Assembly (NCBI GenBank): GCA_028277405.1
Contig: JANQGH010000042.1
Coordinates: 143,996 to 207,995 of the forward strand
Origin: Alphaproteobacteria bacterium
Lineage (GTDB): Bacteria > Pseudomonadota > Alphaproteobacteria > DSM-16000 > Inquilinaceae
Direction of reading: 5' to 3'
Length of the DNA: 64,000 nt
In this document: positions 8,863 through 15,887 of the stretch, piece after piece
How the letters are laid out: each line of letters begins with the position of its first letter
Numbering within the stretch: the stretch's first letter is position 1
Notes under the pieces: generated by a model
The model's database searches: none
What the model was told of the DNA's origin: nothing
What the model saw: only the letters and a program-made list of their open reading frames with translations
Position numbers and translations under genes: made by a program

Positions 8863-9621
8863 CTAGAGGTTGACCACTACATTGTCGATCTGCAGCCGGT
8901 CCGTGTGCCAACTGGTGGGCTGTTCATCGACACCAAAGAATCCCAAAACAGCGTCGACCATATCGCGCTTCGCCCCTCCGACCGGGCGTTGGCCATACAG
9001 GCTGCCGAAGCATTTCACGACCGTCGAGGCAACCTGGTACAGGCGCGGGCTGTCGTCGTGGGAGTCATAGAACCGGGTCGGCGCCATGCCGAGCTGCTGC
9101 TCAAGCGCCGCGTAAATCTCGTCATCCTGTTGCCGGGCGTGGCGCACGGACGCAAGTTCGACGGACGTCAACTCCAGAGCATCAGAAAGAAAGGCAGCCT
9201 CGGCCTCCTGTCTCAAGGCCGAAACGGCGTCGGCTTCGGCCTGCCAGCCTTCTACATCGATCGTCGCGCCCACGAACGCGACGGGATAGCCCGAGAGAAC
9301 GTCGAGAGCCTGCCGCAAATAGACCGGATTCTGCCTGTTCGTGCCGTAGGTCAGGGGCACGCCGAACCCGACGTCCCGCGCCCGCTGTTCCAGCGTCGCC
9401 TCAATCTCCGCTTCGGTGGCTTTCGGCACCACGAAACCACCCAGGAGCACGGGGCCAAGGACCATCGGCGTGAACCGGCCGCTGCGCGAAAAGGCGAACA
9501 CGCTGCCGCCGTCTTGCGCGGTGGCAAGCGTGCGGTTGAGGCCGACCGCGAGAACCGTCGTTGCCGCGACGATGCACTGGCGACGGGAGAGGCTCAATCT
9601 GCCGGCTGTTGACGTTTTCAT
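8863..9621 (-). CDS. Exported protein of unknown function
   Basis: A 252-residue protein with an N-terminal export signal: LSRRQCIVAATTVLAVGLNR has a twin arginine followed by a hydrophobic stretch, so it may leave by the Tat route (tatABC is in this window), with cleavage near ATAQD. The mature part has no motif I recognise with confidence. The layout of a strand-rich N-terminal region (MVLGPVLLGGFVVP), a middle YPVAFVGATIDVEGW and a late helical segment after DSHDDSPRLYQVAS faintly recalls the DUF3800 RNase-H-like family, but I do not assign it. It stands alone between convergent and same-strand neighbours. Confidence 0.6.
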   Translation of the reverse strand: MKTSTAGRLSLSRRQCIVAATTVLAVGLNRTLATAQDGGSVFAFSRSGRFTPMVLGPVLLGGFVVPKATEAEIEATLEQRARDVGFGVPLTYGTNRQNPVYLRQALDVLSGYPVAFVGATIDVEGWQAEADAVSALRQEAEAAFLSDALELTSVELASVRHARQQDDEIYAALEQQLGMAPTRFYDSHDDSPRLYQVASTVVKCFGSLYGQRPVGGAKRDMVDAVLGFFGVDEQPTSWHTDRLQIDNVVVNL

Positions 9622-9901
9622 TCTGACAGCTGGTCCCCTGTTGCGCGGTGTAGCGGAAACTCGTACGAACGAAGGGCACTCTCTTTTGAGTATAGGCGCG
9701 GAGCAAAGGGGCGCAACGCATTACGTCCCGGTCTGGGCCCTGCGGTGACGGTGCCAATGAGCACCATTTCATCGCCAGTCGCGGTGTCGCCTCACGAGGC
9801 CAATGCGCTGGGCTTCCGCTTCAACAGACGGGATCTGTCGCCGCACCCTATAGGGTCAACCTGGCACGCACTTGTGGCGCTCAGGGCCTCAGGTCGCGGC
9901 G

Positions 9902-10345
9902 CTATCCAAGCGCCATCGGCGCCGAGTCCGGCAGGAAGTGGTGATACGAGTTGATGTACAGCGCGATCTTGAGTGTACCGTCATCCGCCCGCTGGACGAT
10001 CCAATCCTCGCCGACGACGCATTTGATGATCGCGTCGTCGTCCGCGCCGATCATCCTGCCCTGCCAATAGACGGCGCCGGCCGCGCGCGCGCGTTCCGGT
10101 CTGTCGCACAGTTGGGTAATGTCAAACGGCTCAACGATATGGTGGCTTTCGTCGGTCAGCTTTTGGTGGATCTCATAATTGTCCCGCAGCGTTAGATCGG
10201 CCCCGTGAGGGATGAAGATGCGCGGTTCGGGGTGTAGGAAGAACTGGCCTTGCGCCTCGGCATCGCCGTTCTGATACATCACCGTATCGTGGAACGCGTT
10301 CATCAACGCGATGATTTCGTTCTTCTCGATCACCATCTCTCTCAC
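9902..10345 (-). CDS. NTF2-like (SnoaL-type) protein
   Basis: A 147-residue protein with the order of a cone-shaped NTF2-like fold: an N-terminal helix (EIIALMNAFHDTVMYQNGD), a core region (FFLHPEPRIFIPHG), then strand segments ending WIVQRADDGTLKIALYIN. Members bind or turn over small hydrophobic ligands, or act as small accessory domains. The substrate cannot be told from the sequence. It stands alone, with about 280 bases of featureless DNA on its downstream side. Confidence 0.65.
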   Translation of the reverse strand: MREMVIEKNEIIALMNAFHDTVMYQNGDAEAQGQFFLHPEPRIFIPHGADLTLRDNYEIHQKLTDESHHIVEPFDITQLCDRPERARAAGAVYWQGRMIGADDDAIIKCVVGEDWIVQRADDGTLKIALYINSYHHFLPDSAPMALG

Positions 10346-10492
10346 CGATTTCCGCTGTGCGATCCGGAGCAGGAAATTGTCTGCGCCGCCAGCCCGCCGT
10401 CCCTTCCCGGCTGACCCGAAGCTGTTGTTGTCGCCGGCCTCTCATACTTGGAGACGCTTTACTTTGTCAGTACATAAGACTACGGGCATCTA

Positions 10493-10506
10493 GGACCCGA
10501 ATCCAT
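10493..10506 (+). repeat. 14-bp direct repeat, left copy
   Basis: GGACCCGAATCCAT occurs here and again at 11691-11704, 1.2 kb away. Similarity continues weakly after both copies, each being followed within a few bases by GAGCGCGC. The two copies bracket the AT-rich Popeye-domain gene. Confidence 0.6.
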
Positions 10507-10568
10507 AAGTCGAGCGCGCTTCAGGCGATGATTGGCTGGATGGAATGCACCGCCGATGAGCGCGGCCG

Positions 10569-11243
10569 CTATCCTTGTTCCCCCACCCTTCGTAGCCACG
10601 ACTTAATCAACATGTGCCCAATATCTAGCCCCATGGTCGCCGCGATTGCCGTGCTGAAATTGATGTCCTTTTCCGCCAGCTTGCGCAGTTCCGCCCTATT
10701 CCAAGTGATCACGCGGATGTCGCCGATTGGCTTGATTGTGGTAATCGACGGCATGTCATAGTCAGTTTCAAGGAACATGGCAGAACCTATAAAATGACCC
10801 GCCCCGATTTTCTCTACTACTTGATCGTTTAGCATCAACTGAACGGTTCCTTCCGATATTAACATCAAATCGTCCATCTTTTCGCCTTGGCTGACGATCG
10901 TTTCTTCTGATTTGATTGTCTTCGTCGTACCTGCCGCAAAAAGCTGACGTGCATATCGAGGCTGAATTCGATGGAAAGCCGTTTTCCATATGCGCTCGTG
11001 CTCTTCCGTGAATTGGATTGGTCGACGGTCATACATAATCTGAATAATTCGATAAACATTTATTATAATGAATACAAAACCCCATCCAATAATTGACCAT
11101 AATACTTCCGGTTGGAAATAGTAGTATGGAAAACCCAAAAAAATCGCAGCCACAGTAATTACGCGTAACCATAGAATATCCCGCATGAAGTAAGCGGCCA
11201 GCAAAACCAAGTGTGCTGCGTTGATGACGATCTCAAGAAGCAT
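10569..11243 (-). CDS. Bacterial Popeye-domain membrane protein (cyclic-nucleotide-binding fold)
   Basis: A 224-residue protein with three hydrophobic segments (about residues 4-20, 24-42 and 48-70), then YDRRPIQFTEEHERIWKTAF and a cyclic-nucleotide-binding-like beta-roll (about 95-185). The order of three membrane helices, a YxxRP motif, and a domain ending in ITWNRAELRKLAEKD...GLDI follows animal Popeye proteins, which bind cAMP. The position of the animal DSPE motif reads FIGSAMF here, so nucleotide binding may differ. I place the start at 11243 because GGAAGG lies about ten bases upstream. The gene is much richer in A and T than its neighbours, suggesting transfer. A generic membrane-anchored cNMP-binding protein is the alternative. 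Confidence 0.72.
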   Translation of the reverse strand: MLLEIVINAAHLVLLAAYFMRDILWLRVITVAAIFLGFPYYYFQPEVLWSIIGWGFVFIIINVYRIIQIMYDRRPIQFTEEHERIWKTAFHRIQPRYARQLFAAGTTKTIKSEETIVSQGEKMDDLMLISEGTVQLMLNDQVVEKIGAGHFIGSAMFLETDYDMPSITTIKPIGDIRVITWNRAELRKLAEKDINFSTAIAATMGLDIGHMLIKSWLRRVGEQG

Positions 11244-11685
11244 TTGGGTGGCACCTTCCTGCTTATGTGTTGCGATCGCTTGCAAAGTCGCCGCGATACT
11301 ACGACATGCGACGTCCCCACGATGACCGCAGTGTTCGTTGTCCGTAATCAGTCTGCAAGGGCACCCAGCGCCGGCAACGCATCAACACTGGCGGCTTGGA
11401 CGGCCTCCTGCGGTTGCCGGAGCTGATGGTCTCATGGAGAATAGCAGCTAGACGTAGCCACGGTTTGCCGTTCGATGCCCAGCGCGATCGCCGGAAATGG
11501 CGCTTGTCCGATGACCAGTTCGCTGATCTCCGTCCAATCGCTCAGCGGGGGACAGGTTTCGACGCGCAACGCTGCACCTGGAAAGGATTTCGCTGACGGC
11601 ACGATTCCTTTCCAACTGACGGATTCGTTGCAGCCGATGTCGGATTTGGAACAGCCGCCATTTGCCTTGGCGCCAGAATAGGGTC

Positions 11686-11700
11686 ATTCGGGACCCGAAT
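11686..11700. promoter_or_regulatory. Perfect 15-bp palindrome before the DmdA-like gene
   Basis: ATTCGGG-A-CCCGAAT is a perfect inverted repeat with a single central base, ending 4 bases before a possible GTG start (11705) and 19 bases before the ATG at 11720. Its symmetry and position fit a repressor operator for the one-carbon operon. The left copy of the direct repeat (10493) keeps only the right half of this palindrome. Confidence 0.4.
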
Positions 11701-11704
11701 CCAT
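11691..11704 (+). repeat. 14-bp direct repeat, right copy
   Basis: Identical to 10493-10506. It overlaps the right half of the palindrome at 11686-11700 and ends immediately before the coding region of the DmdA-like gene. Confidence 0.6.
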
Positions 11705-11719
11705 GTGAGTGAGCGCGCC

Positions 11720-13096
11720 ATGACCGAGATTTCGCTGGGGGCGGCCGCCCCCGACGCCGTTGCCGAGCCCGCGTCCAACCAAAACGGCCGGTCCCACCGG
11801 CAGTGCACGACGGTCGACCAGAGCGACCGCAAGGTGCCGATCAATCTGCGCCAGTCCGGCCGGACACCGACGGAACTGCTGATCTCGACACGGGTGCGCA
11901 AGTCGCCCTATTGGCATCTGTCGCATGACGCCGGCTGCTGGCGCGCCACGGTCTACAACCGGATCTATCATCCGCGCGGCTATGTGAAGCCGGAGGATGG
12001 CGGCGCGATGGTCGAGTACGACGCGCTCGTCAATCACGTCACCATGTGGAACGTCGCGGTCGAACGGCAGATCCAGGTCAAGGGGCCCGATGCCGAGGCG
12101 TTTGTGAACTACGTCATCACCCGTGACGCCACGCGCATCCAGCCGATGCACGGTAAGTACGTCATCCTGTGCAACGAGGCCGGCGGTGTCCTGAACGATC
12201 CGGTGCTGTTGCGCCTGTCGCACGACGAGTTCTGGTTCTCGTTGTCGGACAGCGACCTGGAATGGTGGCTGCGCGGCGTGAATGTGGGCAAGAAGTTCGA
12301 CGTCTCGATCGGCGAGATCGATGTCTGCCCGGTGCAGATCCAGGGGCCGAAATCCGAAGATCTGATGGCCGACCTGTTTGGCGATGCGGTGCGTGAGATT
12401 CCGTTCTATGGCCTGATGGCGGGCGAGGTCGCCGGTCATCCGGTCATCGTCTCACAGACCGGTTTCACCGGTGAGAAGGGCTATGAGATCTATCTGCGTG
12501 ACGCGTCGCTGCACGCCGAGGACATGTGGAACGCGGTCCTGGAGGCCGGCAAGGCGCACAATCTGATGGTCATCGCGCCGGCGCACCATCGGCGCATCGC
12601 CGCCGGCATCCTGTCCTGGGGCCAGGATCTGGACCAGGAGACGCTGCCGTTTCAGTGCAATCTCGGCTATCAGGTGCCGCGCAAGAAGACCGCCGACTAT
12701 ATCGGCAAGGAACGGCTGGAAGCCGTCCGGGCCGAGATCGAGGCCGGGCGCCCGCCGTTCAAGAACACGCTGGTCGGCATCACGCTCGGCGGCCAGCCGA
12801 TCACCGACTATGCGCCGGATTTCTGGCTAATTTCGGGGGCCGATGGCGGCGACCCGGTCGGCTACGTCACCTCGCCCTGGTACTCGCCGGAACTGGAGAC
12901 CAACATTGCCCTTTGCCATGTGCCTGTCGGCATGAGCGCGGTGGGCACGGAGCTGAAGGTCTGGCTGCCGGACGAGTATGCGAGCGAGCCGGGTGTGCCG
13001 GTCGACGCACGGGTGGTCGAGGTGCCGTTCCGGCCGTCGGTCAATCCCAACGCGCGCGAACTTGCCCAGGCCAAGGGACGCGACCACGCGCATTAA
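11720..13096 (+). CDS. GcvT/DmdA-like tetrahydrofolate-dependent methyltransferase
   Basis: A 458-residue member of the aminomethyltransferase (GcvT) superfamily. Segments such as HVTMWNVAVERQIQVKGPDA, GGVLNDPVLLRLSHDEFWFS, CPVQIQGPKSEDLMADLFGD and the late GYVTSPWYSPELETNIALC place it nearest the DMSP demethylase DmdA branch, although it is about 90 residues longer. Such enzymes move a methyl group from a sulfonium, amine or aryl ether to THF. The next genes encode an MTHFR-like reductase and formate-THF ligase, which could oxidise the resulting 5-methyl-THF. I use ATG 11720; a GTG at 11705 is an alternative. The substrate is not known; betaine or another quaternary compound fits the context better than DMSP alone. 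Confidence 0.8.
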   Translation: MTEISLGAAAPDAVAEPASNQNGRSHRQCTTVDQSDRKVPINLRQSGRTPTELLISTRVRKSPYWHLSHDAGCWRATVYNRIYHPRGYVKPEDGGAMVEYDALVNHVTMWNVAVERQIQVKGPDAEAFVNYVITRDATRIQPMHGKYVILCNEAGGVLNDPVLLRLSHDEFWFSLSDSDLEWWLRGVNVGKKFDVSIGEIDVCPVQIQGPKSEDLMADLFGDAVREIPFYGLMAGEVAGHPVIVSQTGFTGEKGYEIYLRDASLHAEDMWNAVLEAGKAHNLMVIAPAHHRRIAAGILSWGQDLDQETLPFQCNLGYQVPRKKTADYIGKERLEAVRAEIEAGRPPFKNTLVGITLGGQPITDYAPDFWLISGADGGDPVGYVTSPWYSPELETNIALCHVPVGMSAVGTELKVWLPDEYASEPGVPVDARVVEVPFRPSVNPNARELAQAKGRDHAH

Positions 13097-13130
13097 TGCA
13101 GGTGCACGGGGCCTCGCCGGATCCTATGCC

Positions 13131-14111
13131 ATGGCCGTTGACCTGATGCCCGATGGTGGGCCGGCGTTGGCCGGCGATGTCGATGGTCTGCGCACCCTGC
13201 TGGCGGATCTGTCGATCGAGGTGATGCCGCACGCGGCGGCCAGAATCGACAGCTTCGCCGACCTGCTGCCGCCCGGCACACGGGTCTTCATCCCCTACCC
13301 GCCCGGCAGTGAGCCGGCGGAGCAGGAGAGCTTGGCCAGCCGGCTGTCGAACGAAGGCATGGTGCCGGTGCCGCATTTGGTTGCCCGTTCGCTGACGGAC
13401 CGCGACGTGCTTTCCGAACGGCTGGAGCGGCTGGCCGGACTGGGCGTCCGCGAGCTGTTGCTGATCGCCGGCGACGTGCCGAGGCCCCATGGCCGGTTTG
13501 CCAGCACGGTCGATATCCTGGACACGGGCCTGCTGGAACATTGGGGTTTCGACCGGCTGCGCTTCGCGGGCCACCCGGAAGGCCTGCCGACCGCGACACC
13601 TGAGGCGGTGACCCAGGCGCTCGCCGTCAAGCGAGATTACGCGCGATCCCGCCAGATCCGGATCGGTCTGGTGACCCAGTTCGCCTTTTCCAGCGTGCCG
13701 ATCCTGAGCTGGCTGCGTTACGTCGAAGAGGCAGCACCGGAGGTCGATATCCGGATCGGCGTGCCCGGTCCGTCCTCCGTACGGGCGCTCTTGTCCTTTG
13801 CCTTGCAATGCGGCGTCGGCAATTCGGTGCGCGCGCTGCGCCGCCGGCCGTGGGAGGTGACCCGCCTCGCCCGCCATTGGACGCCGGCGGAGATCCTGGG
13901 CGACCTGGCGGCGCATGTCGCCGAGGTCCGGCCCGCCAACCGGCCGCGCATTCATATCTTTTCCTTCGGCGGTTTTCAGCGCTCCGTCCAATGGTTCGAC
14001 GCCGTTCGGCAGGGCCGTATTCAGCGCGATCCTGAGGGCAACGGCTTCACGGTCACGAGCGCGCCAAGCGACAATTCGGTTGACCCGGGCTCGAATTTGG
14101 GCAGGCATTGA
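13131..14111 (+). CDS. Methylenetetrahydrofolate reductase-like protein
   Basis: A 326-residue protein with the MTHFR barrel pattern: [16 protein letters not shown] at the N terminus, [13 protein letters not shown] in the middle and [20 protein letters not shown] where MetF proteins contact FAD and folate. The frame is open upstream into the previous gene, but ATG 13131 is the first plausible start and gives a family-like N terminus. Its stop overlaps the fhs start by one base. Beside a DmdA-like enzyme it probably runs in the oxidative direction, turning 5-methyl-THF into 5,10-methylene-THF. It is divergent from ordinary biosynthetic MetF, so I give no symbol. Confidence 0.8.
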   Translation: MAVDLMPDGGPALAGDVDGLRTLLADLSIEVMPHAAARIDSFADLLPPGTRVFIPYPPGSEPAEQESLASRLSNEGMVPVPHLVARSLTDRDVLSERLERLAGLGVRELLLIAGDVPRPHGRFASTVDILDTGLLEHWGFDRLRFAGHPEGLPTATPEAVTQALAVKRDYARSRQIRIGLVTQFAFSSVPILSWLRYVEEAAPEVDIRIGVPGPSSVRALLSFALQCGVGNSVRALRRRPWEVTRLARHWTPAEILGDLAAHVAEVRPANRPRIHIFSFGGFQRSVQWFDAVRQGRIQRDPEGNGFTVTSAPSDNSVDPGSNLGRH

Positions 14112-15856
14112 TGGATACATTGACAAGAGATCTCGCACCCTTGCCTGACAGCGAAACGACGGCGAACGGACTGCCGCCGCCCGGCGCGCCGGATATCGAC
14201 ATCGCGCGCGCCGCACCGATGCGGCCGATCATCCAACTGGCCGAACAGCGGCTGGACGTTCCAGCTTCCGCCCTGGTGCCTTACGGCCACTACAAGGCCA
14301 AGCTGTCACTGGATTACGTCCAGACGCTTGCCGACAGAAAGCCGGGCAAGCTCGTGCTGGTCACGGCGATCACGCCGACACCGGCGGGTGAAGGCAAGAC
14401 GACCACCAGCGTGGGGCTGAGCGACGCGCTCAACCGTCTCGGCTATGCCTCGACCGTCTGCCTGCGCGAACCGTCGCTGGGGCCGTGCTTCGGCATGAAG
14501 GGCGGCGCGGCCGGCGGCGGGCGCGCGCAAGTGCTGCCGATGGAGGACATCAACCTCCATTTCAACGGCGACTTCCATGCCATTACGGCCGCGCACAACC
14601 TGCTTGCCGCCCTGATCGACAATCACCTGCAATGGGGCAACGAGCTCGATCTCGATCCGCGGCGGATCGCCTGGCGGCGCGTGTTGGACATGAACGACCG
14701 GGCGCTGCGCGACATCATCTGCGGCCTGGGCGGCCCGGGCAATGGTGTGCCGCGCGAAGACGGCTTCGACATCACCGTGGCCTCGGAACTGATGGCCATC
14801 CTATGCCTGGCGCCCGATCTGGCGGATCTCGAACGCCGTCTGGGTGCCATCATCATCGGCCGCACGCGCAAGCGCGCGCCGGTGCGGGTCAGCGATCTGG
14901 GGGCCGAAGGCGCCATGTCGGTGCTGTTGAAGGATGCGTTGGCGCCCAATCTGGTGCAGTCGATCGAACACAACCCGGCCTTCATTCATGGCGGGCCGTT
15001 TGCCAACATCGCCCACGGCTGCAACTCGGTCATCGCCACCAAGACGGCGATGGCGCTGAGCGACGTGGTCGTGACCGAAGCAGGCTTCGGCGCGGATCTC
15101 GGTGCGGAGAAGTTTCTCGACATCAAGTGCCGCCAGTCCGGTCTGAGGCCCGATGGCGTGGTCGTCGTGGCGACGGTGCGAGCCCTGAAGATGCATGGCG
15201 GCGTCGCGGCGGCGGACCTTTCGACGCCGGACCCGGAGGCGGTGCGCCGGGGCGGCGAGAACCTGCGCCGGCATATCGAGAACCTGAAATCCGTCGGGCT
15301 GCGTCCGGTGGTTGCGGTCAATCACTTCCAGACGGATACGGATGCCGAATTCGAGGCCATTAGCGACCTTTGTCAGGCGCTGGAAGTGCCGGTTGCGCTG
15401 TGCAATCACTGGGCGGAGGGCGGCCAGGGCGCAGAGGCGCTGGGCCGATTGATCGCGGCTGAATTGGAACGGGACCCCGCCCCCGTCGACCTGCTGTACG
15501 ACGACGCGCTGCCGCTGGAAGACAAGATCCGTGCGGTTGCCAAGCGGTTCTATCGCGCGGACGATATCAGCCTGTCGCCGGCGGCGGCCAGATCGCTGGC
15601 CGAGTTTACCGAGCTTGGTTATGGCGACTTGCCGGTCTGCATCGCCAAGACGCAGTACAGCTTCTCGGCCGATCCGACGCTGAAGGGCGCGCCAGCGGGT
15701 CACAGGCTGCCGGTGCGCGAGGCGCGGCTGGCGGCCGGCGCCGGGTTCGTCGTGGCCATCTGCGGCGATGTCATGACCATGCCCGGACTGCCACGTCACC
15801 CGGCCGCATTGTCGATGAGCGTCGACCCGGACGGCACCGTACACGGCCTCTCATAG
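14111..15856 (+). CDS. fhs: Formate--tetrahydrofolate ligase
   Basis: A 581-residue enzyme that interconverts formate, ATP and THF with 10-formyl-THF. The nucleotide-binding motif [14 protein letters not shown] is near residue 95, followed by [19 protein letters not shown] and [20 protein letters not shown], all diagnostic. Its length is slightly above the usual 555-560 because of an N-terminal extension of about 30 residues. ATG 14111 overlaps the previous stop (TGATG). In a catabolic cluster the enzyme can run in reverse, releasing formate and making ATP from oxidised methyl groups. Confidence 0.96.
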   Translation: MDTLTRDLAPLPDSETTANGLPPPGAPDIDIARAAPMRPIIQLAEQRLDVPASALVPYGHYKAKLSLDYVQTLADRKPGKLVLVTAITPTPAGEGKTTTSVGLSDALNRLGYASTVCLREPSLGPCFGMKGGAAGGGRAQVLPMEDINLHFNGDFHAITAAHNLLAALIDNHLQWGNELDLDPRRIAWRRVLDMNDRALRDIICGLGGPGNGVPREDGFDITVASELMAILCLAPDLADLERRLGAIIIGRTRKRAPVRVSDLGAEGAMSVLLKDALAPNLVQSIEHNPAFIHGGPFANIAHGCNSVIATKTAMALSDVVVTEAGFGADLGAEKFLDIKCRQSGLRPDGVVVVATVRALKMHGGVAAADLSTPDPEAVRRGGENLRRHIENLKSVGLRPVVAVNHFQTDTDAEFEAISDLCQALEVPVALCNHWAEGGQGAEALGRLIAAELERDPAPVDLLYDDALPLEDKIRAVAKRFYRADDISLSPAAARSLAEFTELGYGDLPVCIAKTQYSFSADPTLKGAPAGHRLPVREARLAAGAGFVVAICGDVMTMPGLPRHPAALSMSVDPDGTVHGLS

Positions 15857-15887
15857 GCCGAACCGCTTCACTGTTGGAGGGGCTAAC

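Larger units (their letters stand above)
11244..11704. other. Intergenic region, no gene seen
   Basis: About 460 bases separate the Popeye-domain gene from the DmdA-like gene. Short open frames here have no recognisable protein character. The right end holds the second copy of the 14-bp repeat and a perfect palindrome just before the next gene. Base composition returns to GC-rich from about 11,280. Confidence 0.6.

Noticed and set aside
9622..9901. A gene in the 280-base gap between the exported protein and the NTF2-like gene
   Set aside because: Open frames here are short and overlap in antisense; no ribosome site or motif supports any.
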